A DNA stretch of 64,000 bases from Gnetum montanum (Eukaryota > Streptophyta > Gnetopsida > Gnetales > Gnetaceae). Location: NCBI GenBank assembly GCA_015680685.1, contig MNCI01029492.1, positions 211,425-275,424 of the forward strand. Reading direction: 5' to 3'. The notes below the pieces were generated by a model. That model did no database searches. It worked only from the letters and a program-made list of their open reading frames with translations, and was not told the DNA's origin. Below, one piece after another: positions 43,393 to 57,417 of the stretch (the first letter of the stretch is position 1; every line of letters starts with the position of its first letter). The position numbers and the translations under genes were made by a program.

Positions 43393-45985
43393 ATGGCTTC
43401 TTCTAACATGGATGAATCTCCACCACATACTGATGGATCCAATCAACAATGGGGAAGCATCAAAGAAGCCCCAACAATTGGGGATTATCTATTCTCATCC
43501 AGATCTTTATAATCTAGGTTTCACCTTCATCTTGCATCAAGATGAACAAATGTGCTAGAGGAACATGAAAGGCAACATAGTGTTTCCTTCAATTCAATCT
43601 ATTTCGGCCATGTTATTGAACAATATCATCAGGCTAGGCATTGCACTTAACTTAGAATATGAAGTTCAAGACTACACCTACAAGGACTATCAACTCAGTG
43701 ATGCTCAACAAAAGAAAGATCAACACATGGAAGCACGATATGAGGCTTCTAAGGGAAAGAGGACTCCAACCCAATTATTCTTGCAATAGCACATAGAGGG
43801 TGAGGATTTCTTTCTTGGCCACTTTCAATACACAAATTTTCTTCCTCTTTATGATGAGAAGACCCTTAACCAAAGGGTACAATCAACTCTGGAGAACCTT
43901 AATGATGAAAAAACTAGGTCTTATGACTAGGGGATCTTATGAGACAAGAATTCTAGCCAATCATCTAAGGGCAAGGATAATGGTCATAAGAAAGATGAAA
44001 AGCACATAGATCAAAGAAGGGACCAAAGGAGAAGAATTAGTAGGCATCATTCCCCTAGTTCTTCTTCTTCATCCTCATCATCCTCTTCATCTTCATTCTC
44101 AAACTCTAACAAGAGGAACAAGAGCTAAGACAAAAGGAGTAGTAGAGACCGAAATGATGATGAACGATGGAATAGAGATGAATGCAAATCTTTTCAAGCT
44201 AATAAGGATTAGGGACAAGAACAACCAGGAAGGAACAAGGAGCGTCATAGAGATCGAAGGCATAGCAAAACTCATCATAAAAATCATGACCATGAAAGAG
44301 GCCATTATGATCATCATCACTATAATGAGCCTTTGCTGGCTACCCGAAACATGCTTAACATTTCAAAGGTAGTAAAAATTTCAACAAGGCATTAGAAAGA
44401 TAGTATGATCAAGGGGTTGGATATGAATAATATCCCTAGGTTTGAAGGGAAACATAATTCAGATCCACAAAATCATCTCTAAGCCTTTCATGATGCCTAT
44501 GCCTTGTAAAATATAAAGAATGAATAACTGAAAGTAAAATTATTTTTAAGGACACTCATTAAGAAAGCAAAAATCTAGTACTAAACCTTAGAATTGGAAT
44601 CCATTCACCGATGAAGTATTATGTTAGAGTTCTTCAATGATAAATACCAAATGTATTCGAGAGTGTCTAGCGTGAGGAGGCAGATCCAAGGATGAAAACA
44701 AGAGAATCATGAATCCTTGGATGTAACTTTGGGTAGGTACTACTTTTTATTACACGAATGCCCAAGGCATGGGTACTCCCAACAAGAACAACTTCATCAT
44801 ATTGTAGATGGGCTCAAAAATGAGACAAGAAAAATCCTTGGCATTTATGCCCAAGGAGGACTTTTTAAGATGTAGGTCCATTAGATACAAAGGCTGATAA
44901 AATAGGTGGCTAAAGAAAAAGAGTTGAAAAAAGTGTGAAAGTGTAGAAGAGTATAACAAGGACCCCTCCATTCACAAAAGGGAGGTATGTTTCTGTAACT
45001 TTGAGGGGCAAGTATTGCTTGATGAAGTGGTGCAAAGGAAAACCTTGTCGATACAAAAAATTGTCATTGAAATATTGGCTACGGTAGATAAAATGTGGGA
45101 CTCCTTGGATGAGAAGTTCCAAATCGCTTTGAAAATTGTAGAGGAATGAAAAGATTAAGGGAGTAGTGATTAAGAAAGAAAAAAGAAGAAGGATATAGAG
45201 TAAGGTTACTATCAAAACAAGGGTAAAGTTGTAACAATTAAAGAGGTTGTAGGTTCTGAAATAGATGACGATGGCTATGAGATTTGCCAATATGAACATC
45301 CTAACAGATGTTTCCTAGTGTTTTCACATCTGTAAGAGTCTAGGGTGTATGCATTGAATCCCAATTTTGCAACAGAGGAAGCACCCAAGCAATTGCCTTA
45401 CCTAAAAGACAACTATAGGTAGTAATTCCACCAACTAACATATTATCCAAGTGGAGCATCTTCTCAACCTCAAGAGCAATATTAATAGTGGCAACACTCA
45501 TAGTCATGGGGGATGCCACCACTATGAAAACAGTATTCTTACAACTAGCTAGACCCTTATGGATATTATGTCCAACAACCTATATCCCCTTGTGATTCAT
45601 CGAATCACACTTTCTCCTCTTACCACTACTACCCTTCGGAATATTACAGAGCACCTTCTCCAAAGGGGGAATCTCCTTTTTCCTTTTATCCTCCACAACA
45701 TATATCAAATCCTATACCACAAACAACTACATCCTTACCACCTACTCCATCCATGCATGGTGAAATTCTACCATAGCCACAGTAGAGGATCATTGTAAGG
45801 AAGGTAAATTTATAGTTGGATATCCATTTGAGTGGTTTTGAACTAAAGCCTCGTAAGAGACTATTTTTCAAAACCAATAGCTCCACGAAACCCTCACAAG
45901 CACTCATGGCTATTAACCCTACCGTATTTACCTTTGAAAGTATAATCGAGTCACCTTCAAACAAAAAAAAACATCCAATGTCCAT
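43393..45985 (+). pseudogene. gag relic of element D
   Basis: A likely start is ATGGCTTCTTCTAAC at 43393. A Ser- and Asn-rich, charged segment (43990-44330) is followed by the core at about 44430-44860 and the Cys-like Tyr-Glu-His-Pro block near 45290. The Pro/Tyr/Gln-rich tail runs 45400-45770. Many stops and frame shifts are present. It has no zinc knuckle. Confidence 0.75.
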
Positions 45986-46435
45986 ACTGTTATGTTGACC
46001 CATGTGGTCATGGATTGGATAAAGGTTGGCCACCTTCCCAGGAAACGATCTGATCTTAGGAGTCCCCTCATTTATTTACAAATTGCAGGGAATGAACAAT
46101 GTAAATCTCTCTTGGATTTAGGGTCTAGGATGAACTTAATCTCCTAAGAAATGTATAAGACCTAGAACCTACCTCCTCTAAAGAAGAAAAATATTAGACT
46201 TGAGTTGGTAGATAAGTCCATCACTATTCCTCTAGGGCTAGTGAAGGATATTATGATCACCATCTATGGGTGGTCTTATCTTGTGGATTTCGTCATGATT
46301 CATGTGAAAAATTGTAAGGGGAACTTCCCTATCATAATGAAAAGGTCATGGCTAAGTATGATTGACACCAAGATGGGGATTCAAGATCTTTTCTTGGAAA
46401 TCTCCAAGAAAATGACTTTGGCAAGGTAGAGAAGA
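45986..46435 (+). pseudogene. Aspartic protease relic of element D
   Basis: Val-Met-Asp-Trp-Ile-Lys-Val-Gly-His-Leu opens the segment. Leu-Asp-Leu-Gly-Ser at about 46112-46130 is the active-site region. A frame of 74 codons (46205-46429) covers the rest, with Asn-Phe-Pro-Ile-Ile-Met-Lys-Arg-Ser-Trp. The catalytic Asp-Leu-Gly-Ser is intact; TAA near 46146 breaks the frame. Confidence 0.75.
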
Positions 46436-46949
46436 ATAGGATTTCGTGCATTGCATGTAGTGACACAGGGTGCCATTGCATGCATAAACTATGGATGATC
46501 AAAGATATATCAATCCAAATATGCAATCAATGTTCTAATACAACAACTATTTAGAAGTAATTTTATGCAGTAGCCACAGAGTAAGAAGGTACCTAGTATT
46601 TGATAACACATCATCAAGTCGAGTCCACAATGTGCATGGAACCATCAGAGAGCCTTACTAGTGCCTATATTAAAAACATGGATTAAATGGAGCAACTCCA
46701 TCGTCAACTCTCCCATACACAAAGTGAAATGATTTGGGGGAAGTTGAGATCCTTGATGAATTTAAGTAAGAGCTCCTTGAACGAAAATCTTACCATCAAC
46801 TATGAAATATGATTTTCCTAACAATGGCAAGCTAGTAATCATCAATGTCAAACTTGCTCCAACACAGAAATAGGAGTTTTTAAAGGTGATGAAAAAATGG
46901 CCAACAACTTTTGCTTATTTATATCATGAACTTACAATAATAGATCTGT

Positions 46950-48260
46950 GGATATGCCAACACCGCATCTATATAGACTCCTCCATCAAGCCAAAGAGGC
47001 AACCGTAGAGAAGATTAAATCCCAAACTAAAGTAATTGGTTAAGGATGAGATTGAAAAACTCCTTAAGGTCAAGTTCATCTATCTAGTTGTAGATATTAA
47101 ATGGGTTAGCCCACTTGTTATTGTGTCCAAGAAAGGAGGAAAATGGAGAGTTTGCATAGACTTTGGCTGTTGAACATGGCAACCTTCAAGGATCATTTTC
47201 CATTGCCATTTGTTGATCAAGTGTTGGACACCATAGCAAGGCATTACTATTATAGTTTCTTGGATGATTATAGTTGATATAACGAAATCTAGATTGTACC
47301 TAAGGACTAGGCCAAAACCACAATCACAAGTCCTTGGGGGACTTTTTTATATAGAAATATGTCTTTTGGTTTGTGTAATGCTCTTGCTACCTTTCAACGC
47401 GTGGTTCTCAACATCTTCTGACAACAAATTGGTAGCAGTTAGGGATCTTTATGAATGACTTCTCTACCTATGGTACCATATTTGAGCAAGCCTTGAACTA
47501 TTTGGTGCAAGTGTTTTAATGATGTGTAGAAACTAACTTAAAGCTCAACTAGCTGAAAAGCCATCTAATAGTCCAAGAAGGCATTTTGTTGAGACATAGA
47601 ATTTTAAGTAAAGGGATCAAGGTGGACTTGAAAAAAGTATGGATCATCCAAGGAATCATTAGGTAGCCTAAAATGGTGAAAGATGTATTGTCCTTCCTTA
47701 GCCATACTAGCTATTATTGGCACTTCATTGAGAACTTCTTAAAAATCATCAAGTCGTTAGTTAAGCTAACTAAGAAGGATGCACCCTTTAACTAGACCAA
47801 GGAATGCAAGCTAGCATTCTAGAAATTAAAGAAGAAGCTTGTGAAAACTCCAATTCTACATGCACTTGATTGGTCTAGACCTTTCCACATCATGATAGAT
47901 GCATCCAATTATGCTTTGGAAGCCATGCTTATACAATTAGATGATTAGAAACATCTTTCCTACATCCATTGTGCAAGTAGAAGCATTGTAGAGGCATAAT
48001 TAAACTACACCACCATGAAGAAGGAGCTTATGGTGGGGTGTACGCCTTAGGAAAATTTAGGCACTATGTGCTGGAAATCAAGTTTTTGTGCACACAAACC
48101 ATAGTGCTATCCGATTCCTCATGAACAAGCCAACAATGAATCCTTATGTCATACGGTCACTAGTAATCCTACAGGAATTCGACCCCATCATGGTGGACAG
48201 AAAGGGAACCAAGAATGTGATCATTGATCACTTGTCTTGGTTATGATGGGAAAACAAAGA
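46950..48260 (+). pseudogene. Reverse transcriptase and RNase H relic of element D
   Basis: RT blocks are Leu-Leu-Asn-Met-Ala-Thr-Phe-Lys-Asp-His-Phe-Pro-Leu-Pro-Phe (about 47169-47212), Tyr-Ser-Phe-Leu-Asp-Asp-Tyr-Ser, and Ser-Phe-Gly-Leu-Cys-Asn (about 47360). The catalytic site reads Phe-Met-Asn-Asp-Phe at 47448-47462: AAT at 47454-47456 replaces the first catalytic Asp. RNase H keeps Met-Ile-Asp-Ala-Ser-Asn-Tyr-Ala near 47896. Stops and frame shifts are frequent. Confidence 0.82.
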
Positions 48261-48479
48261 GGATGAGGGACATTTATCTAATCAATTTCTAGATGAACTC
48301 CTCTTTGCCAAAGTTGTTGAAGTGCAAAATTCCAAGGATTCTAACTAGTACAAGAAATTCCTCTTCTCTTTACTCACTCATGAGATCCTGTAGGAATGGG
48401 ATAGCAAGAAGAAATAATAGTTTCTTGACCAAGCTAAACACTACATGGAAATTCAAGGAAACCTTTACAAGGCTTGTGC

Positions 48480-49200
48480 TAATGGCTTAGTACAATGGTA
48501 TGTACTTGATGCTAATCAACTATGAATCCTCTAGGATGATCATGAAGGCCCTTTAAGGGACCATTATCCAAGGAGGAGAATGACCGTAAAAATCCTCATA
48601 GTACGATATTACTAGCCAACAATCTTCAAGTATGTCTATTAGTTCTCTTGTTTGTGTGAATGTTACCAATGAGATGAGGGGATGGCTGTATGGATGGAAG
48701 GACTTCAATAATGGATTCAACCACTAGAGCTTTTCGATCTTTGGGGCATTGACTTCATGGGGCCCATTAGCCTCATGTCCAATGAGAAGACATACATCAT
48801 TATAGCAGTTGACTATTATACTAAATGGGCTGAACCTGCTGTTGTCACTGACTGTTCATCCTCTATGGTTGCATAGTTTGGATAAGAACATGTGGTAAAT
48901 TGGTTTGGTATGCCAAGGACTCTTATTTTTGTCAAAGGAACTCAATTCAAAAGTGCTGCCTTTCAAAAATTAATGCAATGCTTAGGGGTAGAGCATAAAT
49001 TAACAACTCCACATCACCCCCAGAGCCAATGGCCAACTAAAGTCACCAATAGGGAAATAACCAAAATAATAACCTGTATAGTTAGTAAATATATGAAAAA
49101 CTAGAGCACAAAACTCAATGATGCTTTATGGGCCTATCAATCCACTTGGAAACTTCCTAGTGGCTATTTTTTTATGAGTTAGTATATGAAAAATTGCCAA
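48480..49200 (+). pseudogene. Integrase relic of element D
   Basis: Asp-Phe-Met-Gly-Pro-Ile (about 48752) and Val-Asp-Tyr-Tyr-Thr-Lys-Trp (about 48810) mark the start of the catalytic core. Phe-Gly-Met-Pro-Arg and Cys-Leu-Gly-Val-Glu-His-Lys follow in an open stretch (48892-49104). At the second catalytic position the copy reads Phe-Val-Lys-Gly, so the Asp is lost here too. It ends near 49200 without a chromodomain. Confidence 0.8.
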
Positions 49201-49880
49201 CTCTCCCAATTCAAACAGAGCTCCATACACTTTCAATGGCTTCTAAACTTAGCCTTAACTTAATTCTAACACAAAAGGAATGTTTAATGATATTGAATAT
49301 ACTAGATGAAAACCAATATGTAGTCCTATCCATGAATAAGTTGCACAAGGCACACACTCTCTCTCCCATCACTCTACTCTCATCATTGACCACCTCACTA
49401 CCTCCTATCATGGTCAATTAATGTGTCTATTATGGTATTTCGTGATCTTTTGATGATCTCTTACGTGGATTTGATTTTTAACTTCCTACAATCAGTAATC
49501 ATCCTTGATGCCTATAGACTCCTTGGTATGAGGGCATGCAAGGGCATTAATGGCATGAGCCTTCTTTGGGGAGGATCCACTTACATGTCCCTTGGTCTTG
49601 TTCAAGTTAAACTTCCTATCCCTTAGTCATTTTTTGCAATTGATCCCATCTTTTCACCTTTGAACATCTAATTTGTACTATTTTGACATCCTCAGTTCAT
49701 CCAACTCCAATTAATTCTCCTTTTCTAGTGAATTTAATACCATCTTCCACCATTTGCCATCCTTCTATGCTTTTCTAGCTTCCCTTGGACTCTTGTTTCA
49801 TCCTCAAACTCTTCCAAAACTCTTAGTTTTTTAATGTGGAAAATTACCTCAAATAGTTGCATTAACATAGCTTGAAGCAT
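49201..49880 (+). other. Non-coding spacer of element D
   Basis: Shorter than in B and C. It keeps the block GGGGAGGATCCACTTACATG (49569-49588), shared with A, B and C. The internal polypurine tract is reduced to TATCATGGTCAA near 49406. No gene is seen. Confidence 0.5.
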
Positions 49881-50071
49881 CAATGCATTCCTATTGATGT
49901 AGCAAAAAAAAATACTATAAATACATGCGACACTTAGCCATTTTTCTATCATATTCCATTAAACAAGAAAGGAGTTTTTGCATTTTTTAGAGCCCAAAAA
50001 CCTTCCAAGTGTTCTAACTTTCCAACCGTTCATCTAATTCACCTCATTCTTCGATCCTCTAGCTACCGAAG
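49881..50071 (+). promoter_or_regulatory. Internal promoter and leader of element D
   Basis: CTATAAATAC at 49915-49924 is followed by a leader that aligns with B almost base by base (GACACTTAGCCATTTTT, GGAGTTTTTGCATTTTT, CTCTAGCTACCGAAG). It ends at a donor AAG/GTAAGCTTT (50071/50072). The U3-word match to its own LTR is weak, unlike in B and E. Confidence 0.45.
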
Positions 50072-50375
50072 GTAAGCTTTATGTCATAGAGGCCATAAAC
50101 ATTTGATTTATGATAGAATTTTATTTTATTTTATTTTTGAATTTTTCTAACTCCCCAAGGTTTACCCATCAAAATAATATTAAAATACTGATTGAAAATA
50201 GGTTAAACCACACAAACAAACTCTCTAGTAGTTAATTATTAAATTAATAATAAAATAATAGACTTGACGATATTACAAACAAACCTAAGTATAACCTAAT
50301 CTAATAAGAAAGGTATCAAAGGAACTAAGGGTTATAAACTAAAACACTAATCCTGGATTACGTTTGTGATCATAA
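50072..50375 (+). other. Predicted leader intron of element D
   Basis: It starts GTAAGCTTTATG, a strong plant donor, and ends CATAA before ATGGCACT. The acceptor AG appears mutated to AA. At 304 nt it nearly equals the 301 nt of B. Splicing is inferred only. Confidence 0.42.
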
Positions 50376-53232
50376 ATGGCACTAAAGAGGCGAGCATCAA
50401 TAGAAGGACCATTTCAGCCTAGGGCAAAGCAACCATGAGGAAGGGACCAATAATAACAACCATAACATTCCCAAGAATAAGAGGCTGAGGCAACCCATGT
50501 AACAAGACCTCTTCAGGAGAAGCTCAAAGTGGAATCTATTCGACAAATTTCCACCACAAAGACCAACCAATCCAGGCAGGATGAAGCTCTAAGACAAAGG
50601 CCTAACCTCAAAGTTACACTAAAGAACCTCAAAGTTACACTAATGAAGGCCTACCTGAAAAGAATCAGAACCAAGGAGGCCTAGAATTTGGTTCTCTAAG
50701 AATTGGACCTTGGATCATTCTTGGAGTTGGCACCAGAGGAAGTCTGCACGCAACTACAAGGGTCTCCCATATGATTCATTCTCTCCTCCGGTGGAGAATG
50801 GTACATGAGGGAGACTTACCTATTCTAGAACAATCAACATGGAGATGCATCTATCAAAATCAAAGATATCATAGTCTCCTACTCAGTTGAGGCCATCGTG
50901 AAGGCCCTTAGTTTGTTGAACACTGGGGCAACATTGGCAGAAATCTCGATCCAAGTAGAGCCAGAAGTTAAGAAAGAGTGGGTTAAATGTTGCTATGAAA
51001 TGGACCATTAGGAGTACATTGCACTCACAAAGGTGAAGCATATCTATTTCAAAATTGTGGCCTACCACCTGAACATCATGATGAGGCCAAGTAAGATCAT
51101 AGCCTTCTCTACCTGTGCACGTGCCACTCTAAGCAAAACGTTTCTTATCAACCTTTCACAATTTATCTATTTGGGAGATAGAGAAATGATTCAAATAGAA
51201 TGAGAAAAGAAGGAAGACATTTTCCTTTCCATGCTTAATCAAAAAACTCTACAGAAGGGGAGGCATGGCATGCTATGCTAATGACACAGTTCTTCAGGCT
51301 CCTGCTGCATCCTGGTATGAGATGATGAAGGATAAGGTAGTGGTCAAGCTACAGGAAGAGGAGAGGCCACCACCATCACCACCTATAAGAGAAACCACAT
51401 CAAAGGTGCTTAAGGCTATAGAAAGGCTTTAGAAGCTCCAAGAGTAGTAGCTATAGTAGCAACAGGACTCAACAAGTGGTGAGGAACCATTGGTTTACAG
51501 TCTAACCTTAAGCCATCTTAATGAGGTCACAAAGACCATCAATTGGTTGGAGGAAACCACTCTACCATTCTCAACACAAAGAAATTAGATGCCCACAAGA
51601 ACAAATCATAGCGCTCTAGAAGTTACCATGTCCATCCCTGGATAATTATTCCTTGAAATTTCTGGAAATGCCACAACTTTCTCGATCTACTTGGAGGAAG
51701 GCCAGGGGGTGACTATTTTGTGATGCAACACTGAGGATAACAAACAACGACAAAGGTGGTAGCCGATAGGATAGCATAGGCCCTAAATGCTCCTATGACA
51801 TCCATGCCAAACATTGTTATAATGGTGAATATTTAGACATTCACAAGAGTAGGGAGTGTTGGTTAAGCATGATGCAACATGAAGAAGTGTTGGAATGACT
51901 GGTGGGATCTAGGCAACCACTTCCAAAGATCTTTGATCTCCCTGATGAAATTACAACAACCCAATCAGAGCTACTTAAGACAAAGGGCAAACTTCTCATT
52001 GCCAATGCCCAACTACAGGTAGCCACCACTGAGAATTAATGGTTGGTAGATGAGATTGTAGAGTTGTGAGCCTATCTCTTCGACCCTACCATTCTCAACT
52101 CGAAACTCACATGGGATGAAGCTTTCTAATAGCTTTAGAACAAACTAAGGGAGGTTGAGAATGCAAAGGAGGTAGTGGTCTTCGATGCATCCTTGTCAAA
52201 GGCCATGGCCTTCAACATCGATAATGACTTGTCATAGGTTTGCAAGGAAAACTTGGTTCTCAGCAACCTATGAAATGTTGAACAACAAAAGGACTAGATG
52301 GTTGAATTTGTTTAACAACAACATGAGCAGCTAGCCAAGATAAATCTTAATCTAAGGAGGTTGACAATAGAAAATAGGAATCTCTCGATGGAGGAAGTCC
52401 GAGTGCTTTGTCAGAAAACAACCATCGAGGTAGTCGCTTGGAAGAATGAGGCCCTAAAATTTAAACGATTCAAAAATCATTATAAGGACTAAGTTGGGCT
52501 CCTTAAGGAGTGAATGAAAAAGAAATTCAATTAGCCAAGATGAAGATGAAAAAGGCACTCTAGCAACTCCATTAAAGAAGGGATGTGTGGCAGCCAATCT
52601 TTGATGGCTTAAACACAAATAATAAGGTAGAAATCTGCCTAAAGGAGTTGCAAATTGAGGAGATGACAAAAAATATGAAGCTTGTCAAATTTTGTTATGC
52701 AAACTTGGCTATGTTGATAACAAGGAGGCCAAATTGGAAAAGTAGGTGACCAGTTCCTACATCTTATACAAGACAAAATTCAAGGATCACAAGGAGACAG
52801 CCAACATAGAACTTGAAGTTCCTAAGAGTAGATTCACTAATCAATAATCTATCGCTAAGAACCTGGCTAGAATAATGAATGACTACTATGAATTATAAAA
52901 GCTCATAAAGACATTTGACATTGACTGTAAACAATTCACAACATGGTTTGTTAATGCTAAGGAGTTATTTTTTACAATGCTGTGCCCATGGGATATCTCT
53001 ACACCAACCCACATTAGTGAAGCTGCGTGGGCTACATATGACCCATGAAGCAAGGAAGAGAAGATGAAAGTGTTACTAAATGCTTTCAAGCTTCCATTAG
53101 TAGCAACAGCAGCAAGATAGCCTCAACTGCCACCATCGCCACGAGCATTGGAATCAAGCAAAGGACCTTTAACACCATAGGAGCCTCCACCTCTAGGCAC
53201 TATTTGAAAATTCACCTTGTCACCAACAACTA
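50376..53232 (+). pseudogene. Env-position ORF of element D
   Basis: The start ATGGCACTAAAG is equivalent to B and F. The conserved transposon-protein-like domain is readable in pieces at about 50930-51320, with Leu-Pro-type and Ile-Lys-Lys-Leu-equivalent segments broken by frame shifts. Leu/Glu/Lys-rich coiled-coil-like sequence follows at 51890-52900, ending near 53230. Stops are dense, and there is no signal peptide or transmembrane pattern that I can support. Confidence 0.6.
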
Positions 53233-53395
53233 AGGATTCTTGCTTAAATTGTGTAAGGTGTCCAATTTTATTATCATGGATACCAATTTTGTAATTTTGT
53301 ACAACATGGCACTTAGAGTCGATTCCATACTTCCTCCAAGGTTGTAAGAAGCTCGATCCTACTTCCACACACTTGGGTATGAGTTTTCAGTTAGT

Positions 53396-53405
53396 CATGG
53401 GGGTA
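53396..53405 (+). promoter_or_regulatory. Polypurine tract of element D
   Basis: CATGGGGGTA lies immediately before TGATGAAG of the 3' LTR. Confidence 0.85.
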
Positions 53406-54162
53406 TGATGAAGTGTCATATATACATGCTATGTTGATGAGCATGTGTCAACATAGCCTCGTCAACACATCCTTCTAACATGTGTCAACACTGACGCAGA
53501 CGAAGCCTATATAAATGCACGCACCAACTACATTTATAGCACATTAAGTCCATAGTGTAGCGATGCTCTTGCAATTTGATTTCTTTAGAGTTGAAATATT
53601 TTCCTTTGAGTGCCCGCAGTGTGAATTCAAGAGATTGTACGAATCTTTATTCAAGCATCATGTACCTGAACGCATTGGCATAATCTGCAATAAAGATGAG
53701 ATTTCTAACATTCATTGTAGCATTTGGTTAGTTTAATCTGTGTTATTTGCACTCTAGTTTTAGTGCACTTTATTTTCATAAGTCTTAATTAATAAATGCA
53801 CTTAATCACAAATACATAAGTATGACCACTTCGAGCATGATGTGTTACGCTTGGTAATCCTAGTAACAATCATTTGGTAACACCCAATAATAGTCATTTG
53901 GTAACCTAATAGTGTAATATGAGTTTAGGATATGTATGATAAGTCAGAACAACTACTTGTGTTAGGATAGTTAGTCATTAGAATAGCTAAGTAATTAAAA
54001 AGTTAAATATTAAATATTCATTTATGCACCTAGCCCTAAGGATAAGAAAATATATGTAAAACAATTACAAAAATAGCCATCATAAGCCTTAACTCACATT
54101 TAACCCACATTTAACCATGCATACCCTCAACTCACGGTTGGGGGTAGGTATTCTGCTCATCA
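53406..54162 (+). repeat. 3' LTR of element D
   Basis: It is 757 bp, TGATGAAGTG to GCTCATCA. U3 has a perfect 9-bp inverted repeat, CTATGTTGA (53429-53437) and TCAACATAG (53448-53456). CCTATATAAATG follows near 53507 and AATAAAGATGAG near 53689. About 100 bp of U5 present in the 5' copy are missing around 54105-54140. Confidence 0.88.
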
Positions 54163-54167
54163 TTTAG

Positions 54168-55526
54168 AATTGTAGTATTATATATGGTAAGTGTTATCCT
54201 TAAAAACTAAAAGAATATTTGAAATTAATTTGATTATATAGTGAAAATTCATATTTAGTTTAACACTAGTAGTAATATATTTTTACAAATAAGCATACAA
54301 TCCCAATAATCTTCTATTTTCAACATGTCAGCATTTAAAGTGCAATCAAATTAATTTCCAAAGGTTAGCCGCAGGCTCTAAACCCATATCAAACCTCATG
54401 GATGAGTTCTTTGTCAGTATTGTACTCTTCATAGAGAATGGTGAAAAAAAAACTCATGTAACCAATCCTATATATACAAAATCATACATTTCATTTACAA
54501 AAATTAAATATGTATTTACAAGTTCACCAATAACTCATTTTGTTACTTACGTCAAAAGAACAGCCACTAAAAACTTAAAACTCAATGTAATAATTAACAA
54601 AATGCAAAAACAGTATTATCTTTAACTCACTCAGATTTATAGTGTAGTTTTTAGATTTCACATATTTTATTTGAACGCACACCAAAATTTGCGCTTTCCT
54701 GCAGGCTGCAGAAAAGGTTTCTTCACTATTGTTGTTTCTAATAGGAACATTGGCATAGAAGCATCTGAAAACAAGAAAAATGACTGACTGATTTTCCAAA
54801 CATGACATATACTATGTAAAGTAAGTAGGGCAAGTTAGTTAAATGCTATAACTTCCTTCTACAGTTTGTACCATAATTCTCAGTGTCTAGTAAAGAAATC
54901 AGTGACAAAAATCTTTCCCGCGAATGGGAAGCAGACCTGACCTACAATGAAGTGTCAACATGTAAAATGGTAAGAAATTCCTCAAATGTAGCCTTGTCAC
55001 ACATAAGTTTCTATTGACACCATTCAAATGCACCTAAGGCCGTGGCTGCACATTTAACCACGGCATTAACCTTTCCGAACAAGGTCTCCATTTATTTGCC
55101 AAATCCCTGAAAGAAACATATCCACACATCTTAAAAGTGAGTTAAAAAAACGCTTGGACCATCTCCTCGTTTAGAGACACAATATTTCAAAACATGGCAT
55201 TCAAGATGCCACATCATCGCAACTAAATAGGTCTCGCAAAGCTGCTAGAAATTGTTTCCTTTACCTTTAAAATTACATGCAAAGGAAGAGAAACAAACAT
55301 GAATTATCCAAATCTATGTGAAAACATTACAACTAAACTTGCATCGTAACACTATCAGAGATCTGTTTATAAAAAATATTGCCGATTTAGTGGATCAATG
55401 AATGCTATCTTAACACAAAAATCTTGCGAACATTTCATAGTTCACATCCTATATAAAGGCGGGTTGAAAAATTTCCTTCATTTGCAACACTCTGTATCAA
55501 TCTTATTAAACTTCTACATGAACCCA
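54168..55526. other. Intergenic sequence downstream of RPL7
   Basis: AT-rich, with no open frame of recognisable domain content. TTTATAT-rich and (TATA)-rich patches occur near 54465. The part near 55400-55526 is the probable 3' UTR of RPL7 on -, with AATAAG-like sequence near 55507. Confidence 0.4.
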
Positions 55527-56759
<1,233 letters not shown>

Positions 56760-57210
56760 TTCTGAGAAGCCGAAAACACGTAATTTCATACAATTCCCCA
56801 CAGACGCAAGATTCAACACAAAAGATGCAGCACAAAATGCCTCATTTTCATCCACAAAAAAATTTCAACCAAAATGCTTCAAAGCAAGCGCAACAAAGGA
56901 ATTCCTTACTTCCTAGAATCAAAAAAAGAAGCAAGACTCACCGAAACACATTCACAAACAAGCAACTTTTTCGTACGATTGCATGTTAAAAAAAGATTCA
57001 ACCAAAAGGCTTCGGCAACAAATCAAGCTTCAACGAAAATGCATTGAACAGAAAATCCTTTCAGCGTATCATACCTAATTGCAATCCCGAGATATGACTA
57101 TTGCAGCGGCTTCGCCCCTGGAACCCCTCGCTCACTTCCTGGCTAGGGTTTTGTAATTTCCCAGTTTTGCTTCCTCTCTTTCACAGTTAAAGGAAACTTG
57201 TCCAAGAACC
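56760..57210 (-). promoter_or_regulatory. RPL7 5' region with telo-box and likely 5'-UTR intron
   Basis: The ATG is preceded by TTCTCAG/AA, an acceptor-like sequence. A donor ATTAG/GTATGA lies at 57075/57074 on -, giving a predicted leader intron of about 313 nt. Upstream, on -, AAACCCTA (57152-57145) is a perfect telo-box, a known promoter element of plant ribosomal-protein genes. A second AAACCCTA on + lies inside intron 1 (about 56540). The 5'-UTR intron is inferred from signals only. Confidence 0.6.
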
Positions 57211-57379
57211 CTAAGCCCCGTACTGATGCAAAAACGCACCGTGTTCGCCCTTTTGTTTTTAAAATACAATGGTATGCACTCGGGGCTATAGTTTAAGGGT
57301 CAAGACATTCACCTCTTAGTAAGGAGGTTAGCTTTGGCCTTTCAATTGTGCTAGTAAAGGATTGTGCTATGTGCATTTG

Positions 57380-57380
<1 letters not shown>

Positions 57381-57412
<32 letters not shown>
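57381..57412. repeat. (TA)16 microsatellite
   Basis: Thirty-two bases of uninterrupted TA, just upstream of the diverged tandem array. Confidence 0.95.

Positions 57413-57417
<5 letters not shown>

Larger units (their letters stand above)
33386..54162 (+). mobile_element. Element D: near-complete Athila-like LTR retrotransposon, split by nested element E
   Basis: It is flanked by perfect TTTAG on both sides (33381-33385 and 54163-54167). Without the nested element it is about 11.8 kb. It has the fullest gene order here: LTR, tRNA-Asp-type PBS, gag, protease, RT, RNase H, integrase, spacer, internal promoter, leader intron, env-position ORF, polypurine tract and LTR. All reading frames are broken. 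The 5' LTR is 66 + 792 bp around E; the 3' LTR is 757 bp because of an internal loss near 54110. Confidence 0.9.

Noticed and set aside
50376-53232. Interpretation as a true viral envelope glycoprotein
   Set aside because: No signal peptide, membrane anchor or Cys-rich pattern in any of four copies; only the genomic position is env-like.
57280-57350. tRNA-like or SINE-head-like sequence with a stem ACCTC/GAGGT
   Set aside because: No recognisable B box or acceptor pairing, and the loop length is wrong for a tRNA. It could be a SINE relic but cannot be supported.
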